Assembly: GCF_000319305.2 (NCBI RefSeq) | Contig: NZ_AMWJ02000002.1 | Coordinates: 434,001 to 498,000 of the forward strand | Length of the DNA stretch: 64,000 nt | From: Pseudomonas bharatica CSV86 | GTDB lineage: Bacteria; Pseudomonadota; Gammaproteobacteria; Pseudomonadales; Pseudomonadaceae | Reading direction: 5' to 3' | In this document: positions 51,565-62,300 of the stretch, in pieces | Numbering within the stretch: position 1 is the first letter of the stretch | Layout: each line of letters starts with the position of its first letter | Program-made: the position numbers and the translations under genes | Notes under the pieces: generated by a model | Database searches by the model: none | What the model was told of the DNA's origin: nothing | Seen by the model: only the letters and a program-made list of their open reading frames with translations

Positions 51565-52033
51565 GGGTCTGTTCTTTGTCCAGCAGTTTGGCGAGGCGCT
51601 CGCGCTCCTCGGGGGAAAGGTCGGCCGTCACGGTGCCCGCCGGGACCCGGCGCTTGCGCACGATCACTGCCATGACGCCGATACCGCCCAGCAACAAGGC
51701 CGCCGGACCGAACCAGAGCAGCCAGGTTTTAGCGGTGAGGGCCGGCTTGTAGCGGACGAAATCACCGTATCGATCGACCATGAAATCGACGATCTGCTGG
51801 TTGCTCTTGCCTTCGCCGAGCATGCGGAAGATTTCCCGGCGCAGGTCGGCAGCGATCGGCGCATTCGAGTCGGCGATGTCCTGGTTCTGGCATTTGGGGC
51901 AACGCAGCTCCTTGGTCAGCTCGCGGTAGCGCTCGCGTTCGGCCTCGTCGGCGAACTGATAGGTGTCGATGGCCGCCCTGGCCACGCCGGTCAGGCTAAG
52001 GCCAAGCACGGCGGCTGCAAGCCAGCGCTTCAT
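51557..52033 (-). CDS. ccmH: Cytochrome c maturation protein CcmH
   Basis: This 158-aa protein has a signal peptide ([20 protein letters not shown]), the redox motif LRCPKCQNQ near residue 46, and a C-terminal membrane helix. It reduces the apocytochrome CxxCH disulphide with CcmG and forms part of the haem lyase with CcmF. The start overlaps ccmG's stop by four bases. Confidence 0.94.
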   Translation of the reverse strand: MKRWLAAAVLGLSLTGVARAAIDTYQFADEAERERYRELTKELRCPKCQNQDIADSNAPIAADLRREIFRMLGEGKSNQQIVDFMVDRYGDFVRYKPALTAKTWLLWFGPAALLLGGIGVMAVIVRKRRVPAGTVTADLSPEERERLAKLLDKEQTHD

Positions 52034-52566
52034 TGCTTCGCCTCGTCGACCAGGCCCTGGTAGACCGGCGCCAGCTTCTCGCGCCAGACGGTTTCGTCGA
52101 TCACTCCGACGTACTTGTCGCGGATCACACCCTTGGCGTCGATGAAGAAGGTTTCCGGCGCGCCGTACACCCCCAGGTCCAGGCCGAGGGTGCCCTGCTC
52201 GTCGCGGATATCCATCTGGTACGGATTGTGGAACTCGGCCAGCCATTTCAGCGCGGCAGCGTTGTCGTCCTTGTAGTTGACCCCGTAGATGTTCACGCCC
52301 TGCTGCGCCAGCTTGTTCAGCACCGGATGCTCGACCTTGCACGAGATGCACCAGGTGGCCCAGACGTTGACCAGCGCCGGCTTGCCCTTCAGGTCCGCCT
52401 CGGTCAGGGTGCGGTCGCCCTGCACGTTGGCCAGGGAGAAGGCCGGGAACGGCTTGCCGATCATCGCCGACGGCAGTTCCGCCGGGTCCAGGTACAGCCC
52501 GCGGTAGAGAAACACCGCCACCAGCAGAAACACCGCCAGCGGTACAACCATGATCCAGCGCTTCAT
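52030..52566 (-). CDS. ccmG: Thiol:disulfide interchange protein CcmG/DsbE
   Basis: This 178-aa membrane-anchored thioredoxin-fold protein has an N-terminal anchor (VPLAVFLLVAVFLYRGL). The active site is reduced WATWCISCKVEH near residue 75, a WCxxC motif with Ile-Ser. It supplies electrons for cytochrome c maturation in the periplasm. Four-base overlaps link it to ccmF and ccmH. Confidence 0.94.
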   Translation of the reverse strand: MKRWIMVVPLAVFLLVAVFLYRGLYLDPAELPSAMIGKPFPAFSLANVQGDRTLTEADLKGKPALVNVWATWCISCKVEHPVLNKLAQQGVNIYGVNYKDDNAAALKWLAEFHNPYQMDIRDEQGTLGLDLGVYGAPETFFIDAKGVIRDKYVGVIDETVWREKLAPVYQGLVDEAKQ

Positions 52567-54551
52567 GCCGTCGCTCCTTGCAGGCCAAGGGCGTCGCGCA
52601 CCTTGGTCTTGACCTTGATTCGATAACGCCGGTCCAGCGCCGCGAGCAAACCACCCAGGCCGGTCAGCAGGCCGCCCAGCCAGATCCAGCGCACGAACGG
52701 CTTGACGTGCACGCGCACCGCCCAGGCGCCGTTTTCCAGGGGCTCACCCAAGGCGACATAAAGGTCGCGGGTGAAGCCTGCGTCGATGCCGGCTTCGGTC
52801 ATCATCGACTGCTGCACGGTGTACAGGCGTTTTTCCGGGTGCAGCACGCTGATCTGGCGGCCGTCCTTCAGCACCCGCACGGTGCCTTTGTCGGAGGTGA
52901 AGTTCGGGCCCTCGTGGTGTTTCGCGCCTTCGAAGACGAAGTGATAACCGGCCAGTTCCACCGCGTCGCCCGGCGCCATGCGCAGGTCGCGCTCGGCGCT
53001 GTTGTTGCTCGACAGCACCACGCCCATGGCGCACACCGCCAGGCCCAGGTGGGCCACGTGCATGCCCCAGTAGCTGCGGTTGAGGCCGCGAATGCCCTTG
53101 AGCAGGCCCTTGTGGCGGGTCTTGTCGAGGATGTCGCGCACCCCGCCGAGCACGATCCACGCCGCCAGGGCGAAGGTGGTCAGCACCTGCCAGTCGAAAT
53201 CATCCACCAGCAGGCCGCAGATCGGCGCCAGCACCGCGCTGCCTACCAGCACCGGGGTCAGCATGCCGGCCAGCCAGCGGCCGGGGGTGTCTTTCCAGCG
53301 CACCAGCACACCCACCGCCAGCACCACCATCAGCAGGGCCATCAGCGGGATGAACAGGGCATCGAAGTACGGCGGGCCGACCGACAGCTTGGCGCCGCTC
53401 AGGGCATCGAGGATCAGCGGGTAAAGGGTACCGAGCAGGATCATCGACGCAGCCACCACCAGCACCAGGTTGTTGGCCAGCAGCAGGGTCTCGCGGGACC
53501 ACAGGGCGAAGCCGACCTGGCTCTTGACCACCGGTGCGCGCAGGGCGAACAGGGTCAGCGAGCCGCCGACCACGATCAGCAGGAAGAACAGGATGAAGAT
53601 GCCGCGCTCCGGATCGGAGGCGAAGGCATGCACCGAGGTCAGCACCCCGGAGCGGACCAGGAAGGTGCCGAGCAGGCTGAGGGAGAAGGCGGCGATGGCC
53701 AGCAGCACCGTCCAGCTCTTGAACACGCCACGCTTCTCGGTGACCGCCAGCGAGTGGATCAACGCGGTGCCCACCAGCCAGGGCATGAACGAGGCGTTTT
53801 CCACCGGGTCCCAGAACCACCAGCCGCCCCAGCCGAGTTCGTAGTAGGCCCACCAGGAACCCAGGGTGATGCCGATGCCGAGGAAGGCCCAGGCGACGAT
53901 GGTCCAGGGCCGCGACCAGCGTGCCCAGGCTGCGTCGAGGCGCCCGCCGAGCAAGGCGGCGATAGCGAAGGCGAAGGCCACGGAGAAGCCGACATAGCCC
54001 ATGTACAGCATCGGCGGGTGGACGATCAGGCCGATGTCCTGCAGCAGCGGGTTGAGGTCGCGACCGTCACCGGGCATCTGCGGCAGCAGGCGGCTGAACG
54101 GGTTGGAAGTGACGATCAGGAACGACAGGAAGCCGACGCTGATCATGCCCATCACCGCCAGGACCCGGGCCAGCATCACCTGCGGCAACTGGCGGGAGAA
54201 GATCGATACGGCGAAGGTCCAGCCGCCGAGGATCAGCGCCCAGAGCAGCAGCGAGCCTTCGTGGGCGCCCCACACGGCACTGAACTTGTAGTACCAGGGC
54301 AAGGCGCTGTTGGAGTTGCTGGCGACATAGGCGACCGAGAAATTGTCGGTCATGAAGGCGTGGGTCAGGCAGGCGAAGGCGAAGGCCAGGAAGGCGAACT
54401 GCCCCCACGCGGCCGGGCGTGCCAGGCTCATCCACAGGCTGTCGCCGCGCCAGGCGCCGAGCAGCGGAACACTGGCCTGCACGCAGGCGAAGCAGATGGC
54501 CAGGATCATCGACAACTGGCCGAGTTCGGGAATGATCAGCGCGGCATTCAT
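52563..54551 (-). CDS. ccmF: Haem lyase subunit CcmF
   Basis: This 662-aa protein has about 14-15 hydrophobic segments and the WWD domain ([28 protein letters not shown] in overlapping pieces) near residues 225-250 that binds haem from holo-Ccm[16 protein letters not shown] supplies a conserved His. It ligates haem to apocytochrome c. Length and motifs are complete. Confidence 0.95.
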   Translation of the reverse strand: MNAALIIPELGQLSMILAICFACVQASVPLLGAWRGDSLWMSLARPAAWGQFAFLAFAFACLTHAFMTDNFSVAYVASNSNSALPWYYKFSAVWGAHEGSLLLWALILGGWTFAVSIFSRQLPQVMLARVLAVMGMISVGFLSFLIVTSNPFSRLLPQMPGDGRDLNPLLQDIGLIVHPPMLYMGYVGFSVAFAFAIAALLGGRLDAAWARWSRPWTIVAWAFLGIGITLGSWWAYYELGWGGWWFWDPVENASFMPWLVGTALIHSLAVTEKRGVFKSWTVLLAIAAFSLSLLGTFLVRSGVLTSVHAFASDPERGIFILFFLLIVVGGSLTLFALRAPVVKSQVGFALWSRETLLLANNLVLVVAASMILLGTLYPLILDALSGAKLSVGPPYFDALFIPLMALLMVVLAVGVLVRWKDTPGRWLAGMLTPVLVGSAVLAPICGLLVDDFDWQVLTTFALAAWIVLGGVRDILDKTRHKGLLKGIRGLNRSYWGMHVAHLGLAVCAMGVVLSSNNSAERDLRMAPGDAVELAGYHFVFEGAKHHEGPNFTSDKGTVRVLKDGRQISVLHPEKRLYTVQQSMMTEAGIDAGFTRDLYVALGEPLENGAWAVRVHVKPFVRWIWLGGLLTGLGGLLAALDRRYRIKVKTKVRDALGLQGATA

Positions 54552-55000
54552 TGGGCGGGCGCTCCGTTGGCGGCCTGGCCGCTTTCCTTCAGGGCCTTGG
54601 TGACCTCCGGCGGCATGTACTTCTCGTCGTGCTTGGCCAGCACTTCATCGGCCACCACCACGCCCTCGCCATTGAGCTTGCCCAGGGCGACGATGCCCTG
54701 GCCTTCGCGGAACAGGTCGGGAAGGATGCCGCGGTAGGTGATCGGCACCGACTTGTTGAAGTCGGTGACCACGAAGCGCACGTCCAGCGAGTCGCTGGAA
54801 CGCTGCACCGAGCCCTTCTCGACCATGCCGCCGGCGCGGATGCGCGTGTCCAGCGGTGCTTCGCCGTTGGCGATCTGGGTCGGGGTGTAGAACAGGTTGA
54901 TGTTTTCCTGCAATGCACTGAGGGCCAGGCCCACGGCGACACCCAGGCCGGCGAGCAGGCCGAGGATGATGAACAGGCGCTTCTTGCGTTGCGGATTCAC
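54548..55000 (-). CDS. ccmE: Haem chaperone CcmE
   Basis: This 150-aa periplasmic chaperone has a single N-terminal anchor ([22 protein letters not shown]). The haem-binding His lies in [14 protein letters not shown] near residue 125, with the Tyr typical of the HxxxY motif. It carries haem from CcmABCD to CcmF. It overlaps both neighbours by four bases. Confidence 0.95.
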   Translation of the reverse strand: MNPQRKKRLFIILGLLAGLGVAVGLALSALQENINLFYTPTQIANGEAPLDTRIRAGGMVEKGSVQRSSDSLDVRFVVTDFNKSVPITYRGILPDLFREGQGIVALGKLNGEGVVVADEVLAKHDEKYMPPEVTKALKESGQAANGAPAQ

Positions 55001-55173
55001 TTGGCGTTCTCCCGGCGCAGGCGGCGCGCCTCTGCTTGCAGGTAACGACGGCGCGCCAGCAAGGGCGCGGCGACGTTGATGGCCAGCACCGCCAGGCAGA
55101 TGCCATAGGCCGACCAGACGTACAGGCCGTGATGGCCCATGGCGAGAAACTCGCCGAAGGATGCGAAGCTCAT
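54997..55173 (-). CDS. ccmD: Haem exporter subunit CcmD
   Basis: This 58-aa small membrane protein has one helix ([23 protein letters not shown]) and a basic cytoplasmic tail ([16 protein letters not shown]), as in CcmD. It stabilises CcmABC and helps release holo-CcmE. The start at 55173 gives the usual size; longer frames run into ccmC. Confidence 0.9.
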   Translation of the reverse strand: MSFASFGEFLAMGHHGLYVWSAYGICLAVLAINVAAPLLARRRYLQAEARRLRRENAK

Positions 55174-55940
55174 CGTGCGCCTCCCAAGCTGTTCAGCACT
55201 TCTTCCCGGACCCAGCTGGCGCGGGCTTCGCGCTTGAGCACTTCGAGGCGCATGCGCAGCAGCACCACGGCGCCGAAGAAGCAGTAGAAACCCAGCACCG
55301 TGAGCAGCAGCGGCAGCCACATCTCCGCCGGCATCGCCGGTTTCTCGGTGAGGGTGAAGGTCGAGCCCTGGTGCAGGGTGTTCCACCATTCCACCGAGTA
55401 CTTGATGATCGGGATGTTGATCACCCCGACGATGGCCAGCACCGCACAGGCTTTTGCCGCGCTGTCACGATTGCTGATCGCGTGGCCGAGGGCAATGAGA
55501 CCGAAGTACAGAAAAAGCAGGATGAGCATGGACGTAAGGCGGGCATCCCAGACCCACCAGCTGCCCCAGGTCGGCTTGCCCCAGATGGCCCCGGTGAGCA
55601 GCGCCAGCGCGGTCATCCAGGCGCCGATGGGCGCGGCGCTCTGCAGGGCGACATCGGCGATCTTCATCTTCCACACCAGGCCGACCACGCCGCACACCGC
55701 CAGCATCACGTAGCAGGACTGGGCCAGCATGGCCGCCGGCACATGGATGTAGATGATCCGGAAGCTGTTGCCCTGCTGGTAGTCCTGCGGGGCGAAGGCC
55801 AGGCCCCAGACCACGCCGGTGCCGATCAGCAACACCGCGGCGACCGCCAGCCAGGGCAGCATGCGCCCGCTGATGGCATAGAACCATTTGGGGGAACCGA
55901 GCTTGTGAAACCATGTCCAGCTTATTGCGCTGCTTTTCAT
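55170..55940 (-). CDS. ccmC: Haem exporter/handling protein CcmC
   Basis: This 256-aa protein has six hydrophobic segments and the WWD motif [20 protein letters not shown] near residue 125, flanked by conserved His ([10 protein letters not shown] near 60, and [16 protein letters not shown] near 180). It attaches haem to CcmE. ATG at 55940 is chosen; GTG one codon earlier is possible. It lies 40 bp after ccmB. Confidence 0.94.
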   Translation of the reverse strand: MKSSAISWTWFHKLGSPKWFYAISGRMLPWLAVAAVLLIGTGVVWGLAFAPQDYQQGNSFRIIYIHVPAAMLAQSCYVMLAVCGVVGLVWKMKIADVALQSAAPIGAWMTALALLTGAIWGKPTWGSWWVWDARLTSMLILLFLYFGLIALGHAISNRDSAAKACAVLAIVGVINIPIIKYSVEWWNTLHQGSTFTLTEKPAMPAEMWLPLLLTVLGFYCFFGAVVLLRMRLEVLKREARASWVREEVLNSLGGAR

Positions 55941-55983
55941 CACGGTACATCCAGGGTCTTTGCTGGGCGTGGCCCAGACCTCG

Positions 55984-56652
55984 TTATTCGCCGACGCTGA
56001 TCTTCAGGCCGGCGGCTATCGCGAAAGGTGCAAGGGTGACTGCCAGGGCGGCCAGACTGCCAAGCCAGAGCAGGTATCCGGTTGCGGGCATAGCTTGCAC
56101 TGCTGCTTGTAAGGCGCCACTGCCCAGGATCAATACCGGGATATATAACGGCAGAATCAGCAGCGCCAGAAGCAGACCACCACGTTTCAAACCAACGGTG
56201 AGCGCCGCTCCGACGGCACCCAGCAGGCTCAGCACCGGGGTACCGAGCAAGAGCGATGCCAGCAGGACCGGCAGGCATTCCACTGGCAATCCGAGCATCA
56301 CCGCCAGCAGCGGCGACAACAATACCAGCGCCAGCCCGGAAAAAATCCAGTGTGCCAGCACCTTGGCCAGCACCAGAAGCGGCAGCGGGTGCGGCGAAAG
56401 GACCCACTGTTCCAGGGATCCATCCTCGAAATCGCTGCGAAACAGCCCGTCCAGCGAGAGCAAGACCGACAAAAGCGCGGCCACCCAGACTAACCCTGGA
56501 GACAAGATTTGCAACAATTGTGTCTCAGGACCGACCGCAAGTGGGAACAATGCGATGACGATCGCGAAGAACACCAGCGGATTGGCCAGTTCTGCCGGAC
56601 GTCGGCAGAGCAGACGCGCCTCACGGCGCAACAACAGGACAAATACACTCAT
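55984..56652 (-). CDS. ccmB: Haem exporter permease CcmB
   Basis: This 222-aa inner membrane protein has six hydrophobic segments ([33 protein letters not shown], and so on) and the [13 protein letters not shown] loop typical of CcmB. With CcmA it forms an ABC module that releases holo-CcmE. It starts at 56652, overlapping the ccmA stop by four bases. Confidence 0.93.
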   Translation of the reverse strand: MSVFVLLLRREARLLCRRPAELANPLVFFAIVIALFPLAVGPETQLLQILSPGLVWVAALLSVLLSLDGLFRSDFEDGSLEQWVLSPHPLPLLVLAKVLAHWIFSGLALVLLSPLLAVMLGLPVECLPVLLASLLLGTPVLSLLGAVGAALTVGLKRGGLLLALLILPLYIPVLILGSGALQAAVQAMPATGYLLWLGSLAALAVTLAPFAIAAGLKISVGE

Positions 56653-57281
56653 GCGGCCCACTGCCCCAGGTTGATATCGCGATAACCGGAGGGCGTGCGC
56701 TCCAGCGTGTGGTGGGTGGTCAGCACGACCATGCCGCCCTGCTCGCAATGCCGGGCCAGGTGCGCTTCGAGCTGGGCAACACCCTGCCTGTCGAGGGCGG
56801 TGAAGGGTTCGTCGAGGATCCACAGCGGCGGGCTGTCCAGGTACAGCCGGGCCAGGGCCACGCGGCGCTGCTGGCCGGCCGACAGGGTATGGCAGGGCAC
56901 GTCCTCGAAACCGCGCAGGCCGACGGCTTCCAGCGCGCGCCAGATCGCTTCGCGGGAGGCCGGACGGTGCAGGGCGCAGAGCCAGGTGAGGTTTTCCTCG
57001 GGGGTGAGCAGGTCCTTGATCCCGGCGGCATGGCCGATCCACACCAGGCTGCGGGCCAGTTCGGCGCCCTGCTCCGCCAGCGGCTTGCCGTTGAGCAGGA
57101 CCTGACCCTGGGTCGGCTGCATCAGACCGGCCAGCAGGCGTAGCAGGCTGGTCTTGCCGCTGCCGTTGGGACCGCTGATCTGCAGCATGTCGCCGGCTGT
57201 CACCTGCAGTTCCAGGTGTTCGAAGAGCATTCGCCAGTCGCGCTCGCAGGCCAGGCCCACGGCTTGGAGATGAGGAGTCAC
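56649..57281 (-). CDS. ccmA: Haem exporter ATPase CcmA
   Basis: This 210-aa ABC ATPase has [18 protein letters not shown] (Walker A), [15 protein letters not shown] (signature), [12 protein letters not shown] (Walker B) and VLTTHH (switch His). It powers release of haem-loaded CcmE. It is the first gene of the nine-gene ccmABCDEFGHI operon, which covers 50353-57281 with nearly continuous overlaps. Confidence 0.95.
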   Translation of the reverse strand: MTPHLQAVGLACERDWRMLFEHLELQVTAGDMLQISGPNGSGKTSLLRLLAGLMQPTQGQVLLNGKPLAEQGAELARSLVWIGHAAGIKDLLTPEENLTWLCALHRPASREAIWRALEAVGLRGFEDVPCHTLSAGQQRRVALARLYLDSPPLWILDEPFTALDRQGVAQLEAHLARHCEQGGMVVLTTHHTLERTPSGYRDINLGQWAA

Positions 57282-57469
57282 GGATTCGCCTTATTGGTTC
57301 GGGGACTGTCTCAAGTCGGTTCGACCCTGGCCGTTATAGAGACAACGAAAACCTGGCCGACCGGTCTGGTCGCGAGCGCCCGGATCCTGCGCTCGCGGGA
57401 GAAATCGGGCGGCATTATACATGTCATGTCCTACTGTAAAGAGGGCTATTTGAACAGGTCGCGAAAGCA

Positions 57470-59037
57470 ATGACGGGCGAAATCAACAGCCTTGGCCCGC
57501 AGGCGGCGGGCAATCCGCAGGTCCGTGCCGCCGCCCTGAGCGGCGAGATGGTCAAGTTGCTGGATGCGCAGCCGGACCTGCTGGAAAAAGGCGAGACGGC
57601 CAAGGGCGAAGTGGTCTCCTTGCGCCAGGTCGGCGAGGAGTTCCAGATGCTCCTGCGCCTGCTGCGCGCCGGTGGCCAGCAGACCCTGGTGCAGACCAGC
57701 GCCAGCCAGCCCCTGCCCCTGGGCACCCAGGTCACGGTCACCCAGCCCACTGCCGCCCAGCTGAATCTCGCCGTGCAGCAAGCCGCCGCCAACAACGTCA
57801 CCACCCTGACCAGCCTCGATACCCGGCAATTGCCGGTGGGCACCCTGCTGCAGGGCAAGGTACTGACTACCCAGTTGCAGGCGCAGGCCGGCAACCTGCC
57901 GCCGGTGTACCGGTCGCTGGTGACCTTGCTCAACACCCTGCAGGCCGGCGCCACCCTGAGCATCGAATCGCCACGCCCGCTGCCGCTGGGCAGCCTGCTC
58001 AGTGCCAGGGTGCTGGCCGAGCAGCAGATCCGCTTCGTTCCACTCAGCGGCCGTCAGGACCAGATGGCCATCGCCCAGAATCTCAGCGTCCAGCAGAACC
58101 GCCAGGCCTCCCTGCAAAACCTGCTCGGAGCGATGCAGCGCATCGCCAGCGACGACGGCCAGCCAGCGGAAATACGCGCCAGCATCGACAAGCTGCTGGC
58201 GAGCCTGCCGGATATCCGCCAGTTCGGCGACGCGCGCCAGGTTGCACAGGCCCTGGGCAACAGTGGCACCTTCCTCGAAGCACGCCTGCTCAATGGTGCT
58301 ACCAGCGAGCTGGCGCCGGACATCAAGGCCCAGGTGGTGCGCCTGATCGCCCAGTTGCTGCCCAATGTGCCCGGTGGCACCCCGCTTTCCCCGACGCTGC
58401 AGGCCAGCCTGGCCCAGGCCCTGCCGGGGATGGTCCGCAGCTACCTCGGGGCCCTGGGCCAGGTTGCGCCCAGGCCGCATCCAACGGGCTTCCCCTGCCC
58501 ACCCGCCTGTTGCAGAACCTGGAGCAGGAAGGTGACCTGCAACACTTGCTGCGCCTGGCGGCGGCAGCGATATCCCGGTTGCAGAGCCATCAACTGGCCA
58601 GTCTCGAGCAGACCGGCAACACCCCCGACGGCAACCTGCAAACCACCTGGCAACTGGAAATCCCCCTGCGCACCGGGCCGGAGTTCATGCCGGTGCAGGT
58701 CAAGGTGCAGCGCGAGGAAACCCCGGAACAGCAGGCCGACCCGGAACGCGAGCGGCGCGACCCGCTGGAAATGCTCTGGCGCGTGGACCTGGCCTTCGAC
58801 CTGCATCCGCTGGGGCCGCTGCAGGTGCAGGCGCAGATCGTCCGCGGCAGCCTGTCCAGCCAGCTTTGGGCGCAGCGCCCGGAAACTGCCGAGCTGATCG
58901 GTCGCGAGCTCGACGACTTGCGCGCCCGCCTGGTCGCCCGCGGGGTGAACGTCGGCGAGTTGCATTGCCACCAGGGCGTACCACCGCAAGGGCCGAGAAC
59001 CCATGTTGAACAACGCTGGGTGGATGAAAACGCATGA
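57470..59037 (+). pseudogene. fliK: Flagellar hook-length control protein FliK, single frameshift
   Basis: The protein is a Gln/Leu/Ala-rich FliK-type hook-length regulator with the C-terminal Flg_hook domain. That domain includes WQLEIPLRTGPEFMPVQVKV and MLWRVDLAFDLHPLGPLQVQ near residues 395-450. The frame breaks at the C-run 58469-58471; the first part runs on to a false stop at 58897. One added C gives GQVAPQAASNGLPLPTRLLQNLEQ and a 522-aa protein ending at 59037. The corrected stop overlaps the next gene by four bases. Confidence 0.8.
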
Positions 59038-59369
59038 GCAAACGACCACCGCGCCAGGCCATCGCCCTCAGCTACGACGGCGCCCAGGCCCCGACCCTCA
59101 CCGCCAAGGGCGACGACGAGCTGGCCGAAGCCATCCTCGCCCTCGCCCGCGAGCATGAAGTGCCGATCTACGAGAATGCCGAGCTGGTGCGGCTGCTGGC
59201 CCGCATGGAATTGGGGGACAGCATTCCCGAGGCGCTGTACCTGACGATTGCCGAGATCATCGCCTTTGCCTGGCAACTGAAAGGCAAGGTGCCGGTGGGG
59301 TTTCAGGATGAGCCGCTTGGGGAGCGAGATATCACGCCAGAACCGAAAAGCTTGCCCAGGCCGGAATGA
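59034..59369 (+). CDS. FlhB C-terminal-domain homologue (EscU/YscU/HrcU type)
   Basis: This 111-aa cytoplasmic protein matches the C-terminal switch domain of FlhB (AIALSYDGAQAPTLTAKGDDELAEAI and HEVPIYENAELVRLLARMELGDSIPEALYLTIAEIIAFAW). It lacks the membrane part and the NPTH autocleavage site. Free FlhB C-terminal homologues next to fliK are known in Pseudomonas and may take part in export specificity switching with FliK. It overlaps fliK by four bases. Confidence 0.9.
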   Translation: MSKRPPRQAIALSYDGAQAPTLTAKGDDELAEAILALAREHEVPIYENAELVRLLARMELGDSIPEALYLTIAEIIAFAWQLKGKVPVGFQDEPLGERDITPEPKSLPRPE

Positions 59370-59463
59370 CGAGGCACGAAAGAGCGACAAATAACTAACA
59401 CTATTAGCAACTTGCAAAAATCTACCTTGGGCTCCTCAACCGCCAACACAAAGGTAGATCCCC

Positions 59464-62163
59464 ATGCGCCACCCGCAGATCAACCGCCAGGGCCAGCTGT
59501 TCGCCCGCGAGCACTTCACCCACTTCCCGCGCCCCGACCGGGCTGCCGCTGATGCCCTCAAGCAATGGGCAGCCGAGCGCGGCCTTGATATCGACCCCGA
59601 ACAGCTCGACCTGGTCACCCTGCACTGCCAATGGTCGTCCAGCCATGGCTGGCAAGGCGTGGTGGTGCAGAAGCTGAGCCTGATCGAAGCCATGCTCGGC
59701 AACTGGCAGGGCGAGTCGGCCAACGACTGGCTTGGCAGCTTGATCCACCAGCCCTGGGCCGGGCAGTTGCCCGGGCAGATCACCCTGGTCGAGGCCCTGC
59801 GCCCTGCAGCCTACCTGGTGTACAACGGCCTGTTCCGCCGCAGCGAACCACAGCAATACGGCCTGCAAACCCGTGTCGAGGTTTCCATCGAAGCCTTGCA
59901 GGGCTTTATCTGGAACCTGGATTTCCACCACACCTACCGCACGCAGCTCGAACGCTATTGGGTGTCCTCTCGGGCCGGCCATCGCAGCCTCGCCAGGATG
60001 GCGTTCATTAGCGCCTGCAACCAGCAGGTGATCGAGGGCTCGCTGGACGAGCCGGCCCGACGCCTGGCCTGGCAGGCGGCCGGCCTGCTACCCCGCCAAC
60101 CCGGTTTCCAGGCACGACCGTTGAACATCTACGGCTATACCGCGATAGACCTGATCTGCATGCGAGACGGCCAGTCGCCCTGGGTCGTGCTCTACGTTCC
60201 AGGCAATGCCTCACCCTTGCACGGCTTCGCCGACGAGGGCCGGATGAAGGACTGGCTTGCGCAGCAATGTCGCTCGGCGCCGATCCGCGACAGCCTGGCC
60301 CGGCATTTCGCCCTTGCCGACCTGCCCGACGGCCTCGACTTCAGCGGTCTGCGCACCGCCCTGGAAGGCCTTGCGGCCTATCCCGCGATCCACCGCCTGC
60401 CGCCCAACCGTCCGGGCTTCACCACCGGCGGGCGCTGGGACCCTGCCGAGTACATCAACTACCGCCCCGACCGCTACAGCCCGCCGCTCGGCGACGACCT
60501 GTTCGAGGCCCTGACCGAACGCCAACGCCTGCGCACCCTCGCCGACGCGGACACGCTCATCACCACGCAGGACGATGTGCGCAAGACGCAATGGCGCGAC
60601 TACCTGGTCTGCGCCACCAACATACTGGCACCGCTGGTGCTCGTCGTACCGGAACTGGGCCTGCTCGTTGCCTCCACCAGCCTGGCGCAGTTCGGCCTGG
60701 CCCTGGATCGTGTGGTGAAAGGCAAGACCCTCGACGAGCAGGCCGACAGCGTCGGAGTCGCTACCTACGGCTTGCTCAATGCCCAGCCACTGCTGGTCGA
60801 TGGCGCGAGCCGGGCTACGGCCCTGTTCCGCCTGCATGCACCGGAGTTCGTGGTGCCCGGGCGCTTCAACGGGCGCCTGGGCTATCGCCTGAGCCCGCTG
60901 GAGCCGCCACGGCTGCCGGACGACCCGGTGCTGGACTATTTCCATGTCCCGAAAGACATCGCCCCGCTCGATGACGGCCATGTCGCCACTGCCGCCGCGG
61001 TGATCCGCACTCCACGCTACGATGGCAACCCGGATCTGCTACGGGCCAGCGTCGACGGCTACCTCACCGATGTGGTCTACGACCTGGAGAGCGATGCGTT
61101 CTTCCGCGCCAGCGACCTCAATGAAATCGAGCCGCAGGCCTATGTCGCCCGCCAGGGCAGCCGCGCGCTGGTTCGCGCACCGGAGGGACGGCTGATCGAC
61201 CATTCGACGCGTACGTCCAGCCTGCGCGCATTGGGCGTCGACCTGCCGCTACCGGTGGAGATTCCCACGCCATTACCCCAGGCCAGCCTGCGCGAAATCC
61301 CGAAGCATGCCATGAGCGTCTGGCTCGGCCACAAGACCCTCAGCGAAGAACTGCTGGCCAATATCGCCAACAATGCCGAGCGCCTGGACGAGGCCGGCTA
61401 CACCTACCGCTTCTACCTGTCGCGCACCTGGCCGGAGGCATTCGAGCAGAACCTGCGCCTGCTCAAGCAACGCGCGCCGACGCTGACCGTGCTGCCGCTG
61501 GAAGACCAGGCCGTCTATGAGTCCTTCACCCGCACCGAGGTCTACGATCAGTACCAGGCGGCAGTCGATGGCAATGGTGGCCGCGCGCGAAACTACTCGG
61601 CGGCCTCGGATGTGCTGCGCTACCACTTGCTCTATCACGAGGGCGGCCTGTACATGGACGTGGATGACACATTGCTCAAGGCGACTGCGCACAACCCAGC
61701 GCTGCGCGAGCTGCCGCTGAAGACCAGCGCCGACGGGCTGCTCCTGCACCCACCGGTTTCCAACGAGCTGTTGGGGATGAACGTGGAATTCAACGGCAGC
61801 ATGATCGGCAGTCACCCGGGCAATCCGGTATTGCTGGAGATCAGCAAGGAACTGCGCCAGCGCTACCTGGCCAATCCGGATTTCTTCAACAGCCGGCCGG
61901 ACCGCGCCCTAGACCCGAAGGCCTTCCAGGCCTACAGCGCGACCCTGAACCGCCTGTGCGGGCCCGGCATGCTGACCGACGTAGCCACACGCCACCTGCC
62001 GGCCTTGCGCACGCTGCGGGAGATCAACAACTTCCTGGTAATGCCCAATTTCAATGCCACGCCGTTCATCGATCTAGCGGCGTATGAGGCAGCAGTGCGC
62101 GAGTACCTGCCGCTGAGCCGCATTGCGCGGATCGGCAGTGCCAATAGCTGGGTGAGCACCTGA
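59464..62163 (+). CDS. Large glycosyltransferase toxin candidate (DUF6543-like N-terminus, TcdA/B-like C-terminus)
   Basis: This 899-aa protein has no signal peptide. The N-terminal 350 residues resemble the dermonecrotic-toxin-like (DUF6543) part of Pseudomonas toxins. A hydrophobic stretch near 385-415 (ATNILAPLVLVVPELGLLVAS) could cross a membrane. From about residue 615 a glycosyltransferase domain starts (HAMSVWLGHKTLSEELLANI), with YSAASDVLRYHLLYHEGGLY followed by MDVDDTLL near 715-740. That is the SD..R...L...GG.Y.DVD pattern of TcdA/TcdB-like enzymes. It probably modifies host or rival proteins; the delivery route is unknown. AAAGGTAGATCCCC precedes the ATG. Confidence 0.78.
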   Translation: MRHPQINRQGQLFAREHFTHFPRPDRAAADALKQWAAERGLDIDPEQLDLVTLHCQWSSSHGWQGVVVQKLSLIEAMLGNWQGESANDWLGSLIHQPWAGQLPGQITLVEALRPAAYLVYNGLFRRSEPQQYGLQTRVEVSIEALQGFIWNLDFHHTYRTQLERYWVSSRAGHRSLARMAFISACNQQVIEGSLDEPARRLAWQAAGLLPRQPGFQARPLNIYGYTAIDLICMRDGQSPWVVLYVPGNASPLHGFADEGRMKDWLAQQCRSAPIRDSLARHFALADLPDGLDFSGLRTALEGLAAYPAIHRLPPNRPGFTTGGRWDPAEYINYRPDRYSPPLGDDLFEALTERQRLRTLADADTLITTQDDVRKTQWRDYLVCATNILAPLVLVVPELGLLVASTSLAQFGLALDRVVKGKTLDEQADSVGVATYGLLNAQPLLVDGASRATALFRLHAPEFVVPGRFNGRLGYRLSPLEPPRLPDDPVLDYFHVPKDIAPLDDGHVATAAAVIRTPRYDGNPDLLRASVDGYLTDVVYDLESDAFFRASDLNEIEPQAYVARQGSRALVRAPEGRLIDHSTRTSSLRALGVDLPLPVEIPTPLPQASLREIPKHAMSVWLGHKTLSEELLANIANNAERLDEAGYTYRFYLSRTWPEAFEQNLRLLKQRAPTLTVLPLEDQAVYESFTRTEVYDQYQAAVDGNGGRARNYSAASDVLRYHLLYHEGGLYMDVDDTLLKATAHNPALRELPLKTSADGLLLHPPVSNELLGMNVEFNGSMIGSHPGNPVLLEISKELRQRYLANPDFFNSRPDRALDPKAFQAYSATLNRLCGPGMLTDVATRHLPALRTLREINNFLVMPNFNATPFIDLAAYEAAVREYLPLSRIARIGSANSWVST

Positions 62164-62182
62164 GGCTTTGTGTGATGCTTTC

Positions 62183-62281
62183 GGGCCTCATCGCTGGCAA
62201 GCCAGCTCCCACAGGTTCAGCGGTGCACGCAATCCCTGTGGGAGCTGCGGTTCGGCGCTCCGACTTGCCAGCGATGAGGCC
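62183..62281. repeat. REP pair, one standard and one variant copy
   Basis: GGCCTCATCGCTGGCAAGCC... is followed by an inverted copy GTGGGAGCTG-CGGTTCGGCGCTCCGAC-TTGCCAGCG with an altered central hairpin. Confidence 0.82.
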
Positions 62282-62300
62282 CTGGAGGCCACTACAAGAC

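Noticed and set aside
27146..62281. Repeated GTGGGAGCTGGCTTGCCAGCG units considered as a CRISPR array
   Set aside because: They are scattered intergenic inverted pairs, not evenly spaced direct repeats with unique spacers. They are REP elements.
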